DNA of 64,000 bases from VYFG01 sp965203365 (GTDB lineage Bacteria; Pseudomonadota; Gammaproteobacteria; Arenicellales; Poriferihabitantaceae). The DNA lies in NCBI GenBank assembly GCA_965203365.1, contig OZ241878.1:1984001-2048000 (forward strand), in the 5' to 3' direction. The notes beneath the pieces were generated by a model. It was not told the DNA's origin and made no database searches. It saw only the letters and a list, made by a program, of their open reading frames with translations. The position numbers were made by a program, and so were the translations under genes. Below are positions 9,037 to 18,070 of the stretch, in pieces; positions within the stretch are counted from its first letter, which is position 1, and each line of letters starts with the position of its first letter.

Positions 9037-10118
9037 TCATAGTCGGAGGTGGCTTCCTCAATCTGGATGCGAATGGCACCCACACGGGCCTCAATGTCGG
9101 AACTGGCTCCCGCCCCATCAATGATGGTGGTGTTCTCCTTGGTAATCTGGATGCGTTTGGCTTGTCCAAGATCGTCCAAGGTGGCGCCTTCCAGACTCAT
9201 GCCGACCTCTTCGCTGATCACGCGTCCGCCGGAGAGAATGGCAATGTCTTCGAGCATGGCCTTGCGACGATCACCAAAGCCAGGAGCCTTGACCGCACAG
9301 ACCTTGACAATCCCACGGATGTTGTTGACGACCAGGGTGGCGAGGGCTTCCCCATCCACATCCTCCGCAATCACCATCAACGGACGGCTGGACTTGGCGA
9401 CCGCTTCCAAAGTGGGCAGCAAATCGCGGATATTGGAGATCTTCTTGTCATGAATCAAGATATACGGATTTTCCAGTTCCACGGACATGCTGTCCTGGTT
9501 GTTGATGAAGTAGGGGGACAGATAGCCGCGATCAAACTGCATGCCTTCGACCACATCCAGCTCATTGTCCAGGACATTACCTTCCTCGACCGTGATCACC
9601 CCTTCCTTACCCACTTTTTCCATCGCCTCGGCAATGATGTCTCCGATATCAGAATCGGCATTGGCCGACACGGTCCCCACTTGGGAAATCTCCTTGTGAT
9701 CGGCACAAGGGCGAGACAGTTCCTTGAGGCTCCCAACCGCAGCAATCACAGCGCGGTCAATGCCACGCTTGAGATCCATCGGGTTCATGCCGGCTGCCAC
9801 CGCCTTCATACCCTCATGGACCATGGATTGTGCCAGAACGGTTGCCGTCGTGGTGCCATCCCCCGCCACGTCGGAGGTCTTGGAAGCCACTTCCTTGACC
9901 ATCTGGGCGCCCATGTTTTCCAGCTTGTCCTTGAGTTCGATTTCCTTGGCCACGGAAACCCCGTCCTTGGTCACTGTAGGTGCACCGAAGGACTTGTCCA
10001 GAACCACATTGCGGCCCTTGGGGCCCAAGGTAACCTTGACCGCCTCGGCCAAGGTGTTGACGCCCCTGAGCATTCGCGCCCGGGCCTGTTCGCCAAATAC
10101 AACTTCTTTAGCAGACAT
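8484..10118 (-). CDS. groL: 60-kDa chaperonin GroEL
   Basis: 544 aa, standard length, ending in the flexible Gly-Gly-Met tail (GGGMGGMM). It is the ATP-driven folding chamber that works with GroES. It shows KSFGAPTVTKDGVSVAKEIEL and VAGDGTTTATVLAQ near the N-terminus (ATP site; catalytic Asp in DGTTT), the apical domain around 190-375, and VEEGVVPGGGTAL near residue 410. Start: ATG with an AGAGG element about nine bases upstream. It lies 46 bp downstream of groES in one operon under the CIRCE promoter and ends at the hairpin at 8435-8458. Confidence 0.98.
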   Translation of the reverse strand: MSAKEVVFGEQARARMLRGVNTLAEAVKVTLGPKGRNVVLDKSFGAPTVTKDGVSVAKEIELKDKLENMGAQMVKEVASKTSDVAGDGTTTATVLAQSMVHEGMKAVAAGMNPMDLKRGIDRAVIAAVGSLKELSRPCADHKEISQVGTVSANADSDIGDIIAEAMEKVGKEGVITVEEGNVLDNELDVVEGMQFDRGYLSPYFINNQDSMSVELENPYILIHDKKISNIRDLLPTLEAVAKSSRPLMVIAEDVDGEALATLVVNNIRGIVKVCAVKAPGFGDRRKAMLEDIAILSGGRVISEEVGMSLEGATLDDLGQAKRIQITKENTTIIDGAGASSDIEARVGAIRIQIEEATSDYDREKMQERVAKLAGGVAVIKVGAATEVEMKEKKARVEDALHATRAAVEEGVVPGGGTALVRCVDSVKAVSGDNPDQDMGVRIVLRSLEEPLRQIVSNAGDDASVVLNAVAKEKGAYGYNATTGEYGDMLEMGILDPTKVARAALQNASSIAGLLITTEAMVAEIPEEKPAPPMPDMGGGMGGMM

Positions 10119-10164
10119 TGTTCAATAAACCTCTAGAATGTTTTGGTTAGTGATTGCTGACGGA

Positions 10165-10455
10165 TCAACCCTCGATCACACCCATGACGTCGTCTTCACG
10201 CATCACGAGTACTTCTTCGCCGGATACCTTGACTTCGGTGCCGGAGTACTTGCCGAACAAGACCCGGTCACCGACTTTGACATCCAGTGCACGTTGCTCG
10301 CCGTTCTCCAGCATCTTGCCGTTTCCGACAGCCAGGACTTCGCCCTGCATCGGTTTTTCGGTCGCGGAATCCGGGATCACGATGCCTCCGGGGGTGGTGC
10401 GCTCATCTTCGATACGCTTGACGATGATGCGATCATGAAGCGGACGGATGTTCAT
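10165..10455 (-). CDS. groS: 10-kDa co-chaperonin GroES
   Basis: 96 aa, the lid of the GroEL chamber. The N-terminus MNIRPLHDRIIVKR, the mobile-loop region ERTTPGGIVIPDSA (residues 19-32) and KVGDRVLFGKYSGTEV are all canonical. It has a strong ribosome site (AGGAGA, about nine bases before the ATG). It is the first gene of groES-groEL, about 150 bp downstream of the CIRCE element. Confidence 0.98.
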   Translation of the reverse strand: MNIRPLHDRIIVKRIEDERTTPGGIVIPDSATEKPMQGEVLAVGNGKMLENGEQRALDVKVGDRVLFGKYSGTEVKVSGEEVLVMREDDVMGVIEG

Positions 10456-10606
10456 ACGCTCAATCTCCTAAATGAATGAAAGTTGGTAATTAAAGTGAAT
10501 TCAAGGTAGCTAACGATGACGGTGGCAGAGCCCAGTCAGGCCGTGGGGTGGGGCACAAAGAGCCCTTTCCCGGGATACTGACACAGGCCTCCAAGCACAG
10601 CGTTTG

Positions 10607-10633
10607 TTAGCACTCAACCTTAATGAGTGCTAA
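10607..10633. promoter_or_regulatory. CIRCE operator (HrcA site)
   Basis: TTAGCACTC, nine spacer bases, GAGTGCTAA: a perfect 9-9-9 match to the CIRCE consensus bound by the heat-shock repressor HrcA. It lies just downstream of the candidate -10 box of groES, where a bound repressor would block initiation. This implies an hrcA gene elsewhere in the genome. Confidence 0.95.
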
Positions 10634-10660
10634 TAATAATGCCCACATCCGAAAATTCAA
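10633..10660 (-). promoter_or_regulatory. Candidate sigma-70 promoter of groES-groEL
   Basis: On the minus strand a TTGAAT (-35) is separated by 16 bases from TATTAT (-10), whose last base touches the CIRCE element. Position and spacing fit a vegetative promoter repressed by HrcA. The call rests on motif and context only. Confidence 0.6.
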
Positions 10661-10831
10661 TGCGTCCAAGCGAACTTTTTCATTTCCTGGCATCCGGCCC
10701 GGGTCGAATGTGAGATGCCGCGATAGACAACCGGGCTATGAAATCAGGAACATGTTCATGATTCTCTCCGTAGTACCCTTTAGGCTCCATGAACGGCGAA
10801 TTGAGTATTGGTTCAGGCCCCTCTTGCCCAC

Positions 10832-12503
10832 TCACGGCTCAACCCCGAATGCGCGACAGATCCCGTCAAGCTTCTCGACAACTTCTGGATGAATCTCCTC
10901 GGAGAGCATCGCCTGAGCGATCTCGTGATAGCGGGTGTAGGGGACTCGCTGACTCCAGCCGCTTCGAGCAACGGAGGGAGGAGACGTGTGCGAGCCTTCG
11001 TCACGTTCAGGAACTCATGGTCGCCGAGCGGCTCTCTGACCACCGCCGGTGGGAACATATCGCGCCAGCATGCAAGCATGTCCTCAACATGCGGACGGGC
11101 CGCCTCGACACCGACCAAGGTTTCCACGAATCGGATCAACGAGTCCGGATTCAACAGGTAACTCTCGATTGCATAGCGCCGCCAACGTAACCGCTGCAGG
11201 CCCGCGTCAGTCATCTCGCTTTCCCGTCTGCCCGAGTGAGCATCTCCGTCGAGAAGTTCCACCCCCGGCAGGTCTTCTCGTACCAGTTGCAGAGCGTCGA
11301 AATGATCTCTTGCGCGGACGCCAGCATTGTCCACTCCTTTGTCCCGCGCTTGGAACGCCCCATATTTCAACATCGCTTCGGTCGTCAGCAAGGTCTCGGC
11401 TCGATGTCCCAGTTGAGCCGCCCAAACCCGCAAGAGGTCGATGTCCGTATAGTCTTCGACATAGAGGACGCCCCGCACCGATTGAGCCAGCATAACATCA
11501 GCATGGCTCAAGACGCGAAGAGATGAAATAAGTCGGCTACGTTCAACGTGGTCTGCAACGGCTTTAGGCCCATCAAGCATCACGTATAAATCTCGCGGTT
11601 CAACAGCGTTGATTACAACCTCTGAATGTGTAGCGACGATGAGTTGTGAACCTTGCCGGGCTGCGACTGTCTTCAGCTCATGGTAGACCGCATCCTGAAG
11701 AATGATGTGTAGATGGGCGTCCGGTTTGTCCAGCAGCAGAACGGAGCCCGGTCGCGTATGGAGAAACGCCAACAGCATCAGCACTTGCTGGAATCCACTG
11801 CCAGCACTCGCAATATCGAAATGTGGCCGTACAACGCCCCCTCGACCGGCTAATCGGTACTCGGCACGAATATGCGGACCACTCGTATCGGGCGGAAGCA
11901 ACTCGTACCCGAAGAGTTTCACCATTGATGCTTGAAGCGCACCCCAAGCTGGTTCGTCGCGATTCGCTTCCGCCAGTAGATTGCGCAATACCTCACCAGG
12001 ACGTCCGAGTCCGAGGAGATGTTCGATCTTTGGCGCCTGGAATACCGGTTCGTCGATTCCTATTCCGGTCACCGGTGGAACAAATACTACGCCAAGATCA
12101 AGCTCGCGTAGCACTTCTGCTGGCGTATCGGCCTTCGGACGGAGATTTGTTCAGTACTGTCGGCCCTGAACTCCATCGTCACCGACCAACCATCGCGATG
12201 TTGGAGCTGGACTTCAACCTGAATCCGACGACTATAGTCTCGATTGATCCAGAGCAGGTCGAAACTTCGCAGTGGAACCGACGTGAACGCCTGTCGGGCG
12301 ATGGGTGCGTAGGTATACCCAGCTCGCGGATTGAAGTCGTTGAGTTCACGCCACCGCCGAAGTGCCAGAGACCATGAGGCGATCGCCTGAAGAACCGTGG
12401 TCTTGCCGGTGTTGTTGGGACCCGCGAGCACGATATGTCCTAGCAACCTAAGAGTCACTTCGGTGAAGCGCTTGAAGCCCTGGATGCGCACCGTGTGAAT
12501 CAC
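10832..12503 (-). pseudogene. OLD-like ATPase/TOPRIM protein, frameshifted
   Basis: An ABC-type ATPase of the OLD/RecF-like group with a C-terminal TOPRIM nuclease-like domain, in three reading frames. The N-terminal 120 codons start with GTG at 12503 and hold the P-loop GPNNTGKTT. A frameshift near 12140 leads to the middle piece, with the signature region SAGSGFQQVLMLL, a Walker B VLLLDKPDAHLH and a TOPRIM start LYVEDYTDIDLL. A second frameshift near 10910 is needed to reach the natural-looking end EEIHPEVVEKLDG, with a stop at 10832-10834. The catalytic Glu after the Walker B Asp is Lys here. The start overlaps the stop of the methyltransferase remnant (GTGA), so the two formed an operon, probably a restriction or phage-defence cassette. 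It is non-functional as read. Confidence 0.8.
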
Positions 12504-13893
12504 CCCATCGCCTCCGACAGAGACTTTACCACCATCAACTCATTGCTCCGGTCGTCAATCGCCTTCACCGCAATTTGCGCGTACTCTCCCGCCTTGAACG
12601 GAGCACTCACTGTTCCCGAGAAGTGCGTCCAGACGCTGTCGTCGAACTCACCCCGCAACGAGCAATTGAACTCTTCCCGGGCGGATGTGCGTGGAAAAAA
12701 CGCCTGGCAGACGTGGAAACAAAGCCCATTGTAGTCCGTGTTAAGAAACCACGCGGGCATGTCGTTTCTCTCTCGATGAACCGGGTCGAATACATTGGGG
12801 TCGATAAGTACGGCTGGGTATGCTCCATCACATGAGCACCTAACCTGAACGTCTGGTAGTCCACAGAAAATCTGGCTCGACCGCATGTTCTTAAGCAAGT
12901 CTCCCATGACCAGATCCATGCTAGTCTGTAACCAAGTCACCGAAGTTCCAATCGATTGTTCGAAATCTTGATCAGTTGTCGTGCGTCGGCAGACAAATTC
13001 AAGGTACGCGTTGACCGCCGTTTTTTTGACAACAAGACGCGTTGTCCAGCGTCGATATGCAATATTGGCGAGTGTCGCAATACCTCAATCATGCGCTCGA
13101 CATGGTCAGTGTAACTGTCAGCGGCGACCCTGTCATCCGACTCCTCTTTACCGCCATCCTCCCAGTCCACCGAGGTCGGGATAGTCGCCTCGACGCAGAA
13201 AGGACCGCTTATCCGCGTCACGCGCCCATCCTTCTCTGGACGGTCGAACAGTACCTCTTCTCTAGCTGGCTCATCGTTCGCAATCGACTCAAGTGTAACA
13301 TGCGGCACGATCCCGCCGATTTCTTCTTCGTTCCTATTCTGTCTGCGGGCCCACGTTCGGAATCATTGAGCCTTGATAGTCGAAGGTGGCGGTCAGCAGC
13401 CGTTGACGTGCCAATGCGACCGGTACCCGCGAAGTATCGCAAGTGATCCAGCGCTGGCCCCATTTCTCCGCGCACCAAGCGGTCGTTCCCGATCCACAAG
13501 TCGGATCGAACACCAAGTCTCCAGGGTCCGAAGTCATCAGCAGACAACGCTCAATCACTTTTGGGCTTGGTCTGGACGACATACAGCTTTTCATCGGTGA
13601 AACTGTCGGTCAGCGTGTCTGTCCAGAGATTGCCCCCTTTCCTTATAGGGAAAGTCGGAAGCGAAGCGACGATACTGAGTGCTATTGGCCGCAACGTGGA
13701 TCCGGCCCGCTCTGGCTAGGCGTTCCAACCCTTCCGGATAGTTGGGCTTCCAGTGTGAATTGGTCCTCGGTTTGTAGACCTTCCCTCCGGATTCGCAAGC
13801 CTTAAACAAACGGTCGTGGATCGACAGATCGCTTTCGCCAAACAAGCCAAATATAGTCCGCCGGTTGCCTGAATCAGATTGAGCCCACATCAA
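12500..13893 (-). pseudogene. Site-specific DNA methyltransferase, truncated and frameshifted
   Basis: Pieces of one large N6-adenine (type III mod-like) methyltransferase lie in order on the minus strand in different frames. They are KPNYPEGLERLARAGR (about 13.7 kb), then the AdoMet motif DPGDLVFDPTCGSGTTAW (about 13.5 kb), then PHVTLESIAN and DHVERMIEVLR (about 13.1-13.3 kb), then GDLLKNMRSSQIF and PAWFLNTDYNGLCFH (12.6-12.9 kb). The 5' part, including the catalytic DPPY-type motif, is missing, because similarity ends about 20 bp from the fxsA stop. At least three frame changes are needed, so it is dead. It overlaps the ATPase remnant at its 3' end. Confidence 0.85.
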
Positions 13894-13912
13894 CTGGCTG
13901 GGGGCTGTATTG

Positions 13913-14338
13913 TTACCTATCCAGATCCCGAAATTCCCCGTCCAAAACCCGACCCGTAATGACCTTGCCTTGAGTTTCTCTCTGTGTCACCTTGACTTGC
14001 GTCAGCACTCGTCGGATCAGGGCGCGACGAAAGGACGGAGTGAGGCAGACAAAGCCAATGCTGTCCGTAAAAAATCCCGGGGTCAACAACAACAGTCCGG
14101 CCACCAAAAGGAACACACCTTCCAGAATCTCCATGGCCGGCAGTTCATCCCGTGCCAGTTGCGCTCGGACTCTGGCAATCGTGGTAAAGCCTTGGGCACG
14201 GACCAGTACGGCACCCAGCACCGCCGTGCCGACCACCAGAGCCACCGTGGAAAATGCCCCGACAACACTGCCGACCTGCACCAGAAGATAGACCTCCACT
14301 AGCGGGACCAGCAGAAAAATCAGCAAGAAAATTTTCAT
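13913..14338 (-). CDS. fxsA: FxsA-family membrane protein
   Basis: 141 aa inner-membrane protein. N-terminal hydrophobic helices (MKIFLLIFLLVPLVEVYLLV and a second at about 25-45), then RAQG, a third segment EGVFLLVAGLLLLTPGFFTD and a charged tail, which is the usual FxsA layout. The E. coli protein is known for suppressing F-factor exclusion of phage T7, and its cellular role is unclear. In many gammaproteobacteria fxsA lies directly beside groESL and near dsbD. That order is kept here except for the inserted methyltransferase/ATPase remnants. It is divergent from dsbD. Confidence 0.88.
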   Translation of the reverse strand: MKIFLLIFLLVPLVEVYLLVQVGSVVGAFSTVALVVGTAVLGAVLVRAQGFTTIARVRAQLARDELPAMEILEGVFLLVAGLLLLTPGFFTDSIGFVCLTPSFRRALIRRVLTQVKVTQRETQGKVITGRVLDGEFRDLDR

Positions 14339-14402
14339 TCCGGATGATGGCGCAAACTTCTGATATATGGGGTCTCAGACATCTACCCCAACCGGGCGAC
14401 TT

Positions 14403-14430
14403 TTGATTTTCCGATTCCCAGGATTATAAT
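14403..14430 (+). promoter_or_regulatory. Candidate promoter of dsbD
   Basis: TTGATT, 16 bases, TATAAT: a near-consensus sigma-70 pair, 58 bp before the dsbD ATG and in the divergent gap with fxsA. Confidence 0.6.
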
Positions 14431-14447
14431 GACCCCGATTACCCTTT

Positions 14448-14466
14448 ACTTTGAACTGATCAAAGT
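14448..14466. promoter_or_regulatory. Perfect dyad in the dsbD leader
   Basis: ACTTTGA, five bases, TCAAAGT: a 7-bp perfect inverted repeat between the candidate -10 box and the dsbD start. It could be an operator. It has no T-run, so it is not a terminator. The binding protein is unknown. Confidence 0.4.
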
Positions 14467-14488
14467 TATCTGAGTCCGACTGGTTGCC

Positions 14489-16948
14489 ATGTCCCTCCTG
14501 ACCAAGCCGGGTCTTTCACGGCTATCCCTATTGCTGATCGCCCTACCTCTTTTGTCCTGGGGGCAGTTGGAAGATCAAGCCTTGCTGCCGGAAGACGAAG
14601 CATTTGCCTTCCACGCACAGCGACTGCCCGATCACCGGCTTGCAGTCCAGTGGGACATTGCCGACGGATATTACATGTATCGGGATAAGATGGATTTTGA
14701 CCTCGTGGGGGGGCACGGATTTGCCGGGACTGTCGAACTGCCGCCGGGCCAACCCAAGGAGGATGAATTTTTTGGGGCCGTGGAAGTCTATACCGGCAGT
14801 TTTCGTATGGTGCTGCCACTGGCCGAAACGACTGCCCAGTTCACCTTGATTGCGGAAGGTCAGGGGTGCAATGAACCTGTGGGTGTCTGTTATCCCCCTC
14901 TACGACATGAAATCATTTTTGGAGCGGATTTCGGGACCACCTTTTCTTCCACTGTCCGGGGGGAAGGTGGTTTGGTGAGCCAGTCCGGCGACCAGTCCCT
15001 GCCGATCCATGAACTGGCGGGCAGTGGACAGACCGACCCGGTGGCCGAGCTCAAAAGCCTCCTGCAACCGACGCGGCAAGAGGCGGACCCTGATCGCAGT
15101 GACCTGTCGCCCAATGACCGTTCAGAGTCGATTGATGAAGGCCGCTCGAATCAAACAGAGTCCCAGGACCCCATTGAAGCGCTGAAAGCCTTGCTGGATG
15201 GGGGCTTTTCGCAACCCGACTTCCTCCCGCCAGAAGAAGCCTTCCGGTTGACTGCCGAAATGATCGACGGCAATACGCTGAATGCCCACTTTGAGGTGGT
15301 CGACGGGTATTATCTCTACCGTGACAAGATCGCATTTGCCACGCAGGGCGATGCCCGTGTTGGGCACTATGTCCTGCCCGATGGCAAGGAAAAGGAAGAT
15401 GAGTTCTTTGGCCGCAGCCAAGTATTTACCGACTCTTTTTCGGTACCCATTGATCTCCTGCGCCCAGCCCCACAAGCGGGCTCCATCGTTCTGAATGCCC
15501 AGTACCAGGGCTGTGCCGAAGCAGGCATCTGTTATCCACCGAGCACCCAAAGCATCACCCTGGCCTTACCGCCCTTGATCTCCACCAGTGCGGCGGCGCA
15601 AAGCCTTCCACCTCCATCAGACCGCCAGAACAGCCTCAATCCATCATCTAATCTTGATGCCGACCCCGGGCCGGACACTCGCTCGCTGTGGGGGATTCTG
15701 ACTGGGGCCTTGTTGGCCGGTCTGTTGCTGACCTTCACCCCCTGCGTCCTGCCCATGATTCCGATCCTGTCCGGTGCCATCGCCGGCCAGGGGGAAAAGC
15801 TGACTCGCGCACGAGGCGGTGCCTTGGCGGTGACCTATGTCATCGGGACGTCGGTAACCTATGCTGCGATGGGCGCATTGGCCGGAGCCACCGGGGAACA
15901 ACTCCAAGCCTATTTCCAGAATATCTGGGCGATTGGTATCCTGGCGACCGTCTTTTTCCTGATGGCGCTCTCCATGTTCGGCCTGTACGAAATCCAGATG
16001 CCATCGGCGATCCAGTCTCGCCTACAGAGCCGCACCATGAGTCTTGGCGGTTCCTATTCCATGGTGTTCATTCTCGGTCTGGTCTCCGCCCTGATTGTCG
16101 GTGCTTGCGTATCTCCCATCCTGATTTCGTTTCTGGGTCTTGCGGTCAGCCGGGCCGACCCGTGGTTGGGAGCACAGATGATGCTTGCCATGGCCATGGG
16201 CATGGGGGTCCCCCTGATTGCCCTCGGTTTCGGGGCCGGGCACCTACTGCCCAAGGCAGGAGCCTGGATGGAACGGATTAAGCATATCTTTGGCATTCTC
16301 CTGATCGCCGTCGCGATCTATCTGTTGGGCGTGCTGCCGGAAGTGCCGGTGCTACTGTTGTGGGGAGTGTTCCTTGTCATCATCAGCATCTATCTGGGTG
16401 CAACACAATCCCTTCAGGAAGGGGCCTCTGGTTGGCAGCGCTTGGCGAAGGGGGTCGGCACGGTATTGCTGGTTTGGGGGATCGCCGCCTTGATTGGTGG
16501 CTTTCATGGTAAACGGGACCTGCTGCAACCACTACCGACGCAATGGGCTGCCAACAATTGGCAGGGGACACAATCCGGGGACAAGGCCCATGTCTTTACC
16601 CAGATCCGTAACACGACAGAACTGGATCAACAATTCATCCGAGCCCGACAGGACAACCGTCATATCGTGCTGGATTATTATGCCGACTGGTGCGTGGATT
16701 GTCTCAAAATGGAAAAAACCACCTTCCAGGACCCCCGGGTGGTGCAAGTTCTCGAGGAGCGCTACATCGCGCTGCAGGTCGATGTGACAGATCCCACTGA
16801 TTCCGATGCCCGGGCCGTGAAGAAACGCTTCGGCGTCTTTGGACCTCCCGCCGTGCTGTTTTTTGATCCACAAGGCCATCGACTACCGGATCTGGGCTTC
16901 TATGGCTACCGTGATCCGACCGAATTTCTTGCCTTGATCAATCCCTGA
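14489..16948 (+). CDS. dsbD: Thiol:disulfide interchange protein DsbD, with duplicated N-domain
   Basis: 819 aa; E. coli DsbD is about 565 aa. It moves electrons from cytoplasmic thioredoxin across the inner membrane to periplasmic thiol proteins. After a signal peptide (about 1-25) there are two DsbD-alpha domains in tandem. The first (about 35-150) has the pair in GCNEPVGVCYPP, the second (about 245-360) has GCAEAGICYPP, and a polar linker joins them. Then come the eight-helix membrane domain with one cysteine in FTPCVLPM and the other in GACVSPI, and a C-terminal thioredoxin domain with WCVDC (734-738). All six redox cysteines of normal DsbD are present, plus two from the extra domain. The next gene starts at the base after the stop. 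Confidence 0.93.
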   Translation: MSLLTKPGLSRLSLLLIALPLLSWGQLEDQALLPEDEAFAFHAQRLPDHRLAVQWDIADGYYMYRDKMDFDLVGGHGFAGTVELPPGQPKEDEFFGAVEVYTGSFRMVLPLAETTAQFTLIAEGQGCNEPVGVCYPPLRHEIIFGADFGTTFSSTVRGEGGLVSQSGDQSLPIHELAGSGQTDPVAELKSLLQPTRQEADPDRSDLSPNDRSESIDEGRSNQTESQDPIEALKALLDGGFSQPDFLPPEEAFRLTAEMIDGNTLNAHFEVVDGYYLYRDKIAFATQGDARVGHYVLPDGKEKEDEFFGRSQVFTDSFSVPIDLLRPAPQAGSIVLNAQYQGCAEAGICYPPSTQSITLALPPLISTSAAAQSLPPPSDRQNSLNPSSNLDADPGPDTRSLWGILTGALLAGLLLTFTPCVLPMIPILSGAIAGQGEKLTRARGGALAVTYVIGTSVTYAAMGALAGATGEQLQAYFQNIWAIGILATVFFLMALSMFGLYEIQMPSAIQSRLQSRTMSLGGSYSMVFILGLVSALIVGACVSPILISFLGLAVSRADPWLGAQMMLAMAMGMGVPLIALGFGAGHLLPKAGAWMERIKHIFGILLIAVAIYLLGVLPEVPVLLLWGVFLVIISIYLGATQSLQEGASGWQRLAKGVGTVLLVWGIAALIGGFHGKRDLLQPLPTQWAANNWQGTQSGDKAHVFTQIRNTTELDQQFIRARQDNRHIVLDYYADWCVDCLKMEKTTFQDPRVVQVLEERYIALQVDVTDPTDSDARAVKKRFGVFGPPAVLFFDPQGHRLPDLGFYGYRDPTEFLALINP

Positions 16949-17476
16949 ATGCGGTTATCCCTTCGACTTCTCCTGGTGCTGGCGCTGTCGCTGGGACTGG
17001 GAATTTGGCTGGGCCTGCATGGCTTCGGGTCGAACGTGACTGAAGACAAAGCGCCGAAGGCTCTGCTGTCCGAACTGACGCTGCCGGATGTCAATGGACA
17101 GTTGCAACACGGTGCACAATGGTTGGGCAAGGTGGTGGTGGTCAACCACTGGGCCTCGTGGTGCCCCCCCTGTATCCGGGAGATTCCGGTACTCCTCGAA
17201 GCCCAGGAAACCTTGCGCGAGCGAGGGCTCCAGGTCGTCGGTATCGCCCATGACATACCGGAAGCGGCAAGAAGATTCGGCGATCAGATAGGAATCAACT
17301 ACCCTTCTTTGGTGGTGAGCACCGGTGGCACTGAGTTGATGAGCCGCCAAGGTAGTCCTCAAGGGTCGGCACTGCCATTTACGGCGATCTTCGATCGGAC
17401 CGGCCAACTGGCCCGAACCCGGTTGGGGGAGATCAGCAGTGCTGAACTCTACCAACTGGTGGAACCACTCCTATGA
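16949..17476 (+). CDS. TlpA/ResA-like membrane-anchored thioredoxin
   Basis: 175 aa. An uncleaved N-terminal helix (about 4-25) anchors a periplasmic thioredoxin fold with the active site WASWCPPCIREIP near residue 73 and a cis-Pro in SALPFTAIF. Members reduce disulfides of apocytochrome c or other exported proteins, and WCPPC is the usual TlpA-class motif. It directly abuts dsbD (TGAATG) and so is very likely its electron acceptor. Which client it serves cannot be told, since no cytochrome c maturation gene is in the window. Confidence 0.88.
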   Translation: MRLSLRLLLVLALSLGLGIWLGLHGFGSNVTEDKAPKALLSELTLPDVNGQLQHGAQWLGKVVVVNHWASWCPPCIREIPVLLEAQETLRERGLQVVGIAHDIPEAARRFGDQIGINYPSLVVSTGGTELMSRQGSPQGSALPFTAIFDRTGQLARTRLGEISSAELYQLVEPLL

Positions 17477-18070
17477 GCACCTTGGCAACTGCAGTTCCAC
17501 TTCCACTTCTCCCTTGCCTTTTCCATGCTGGCAACGGACCCCACACAACGAGTTCGCTTATCCGCCCTGAGCAATAGCTCACCGATGTGTGGGTGGGGCA
17601 ATGTCTGCATCCATCCTGACGTGCCCCTCAACAAACCAAGGCGGGAGATCAATCCGATCCAGAATATGCATCCAAGCACTTCTTGTAGGCATTCCTGTGA
17701 AGCCGAAATGATGGCAATGGTAGGAGGATTCCCCGAATGGTGGGGTATGCGGATCAATTGGTGACCGCTCGCTGTGGGCGACCCTGTCACGAATTATGGA
17801 AACCCACCAGCGGGGGCGATCAACCCGAACTCGATCATGCGTTCCTCCAGGACGGCCAGTTGCCGTGTTAAGCCTTGGATAGTAGGATCACTCATTGATC
17901 AATCCCACCATGGCCATGTCATAGGATGCCAGATATGATCGTATCCAGATCAGCCACATCCCCCCAAACCGATCTGTCTACTCTCACTGACTCCATGCAA
18001 CACCGTCTACCGACCTGACCATCAAGGCTGGGCCGGCACCTCTCACCAGTCTGTTACGAGGCTGCCGAAT
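17477..18070. other. Gene-poor spacer
   Basis: Nearly 600 bp without a recognisable gene between two convergent units. The only item noted is a 33-codon minus-strand frame at 17794-17895 (MSDPTIQGLTRQLAVLEERM...) preceded by GGTGGG, possibly the stub of a lost gene. No tRNA or terminator was recognised. Confidence 0.4.

Noticed and set aside
12087..12160. Programmed frameshift in the OLD-like ATPase
   Set aside because: There is no slippery heptamer at the join, and the gene needs a second shift and has a damaged Walker B, so decay is simpler.
17794..17895. 33-codon minus-strand frame as a small protein gene
   Set aside because: The ribosome site is weak and there is no recognisable homology or neighbour support.
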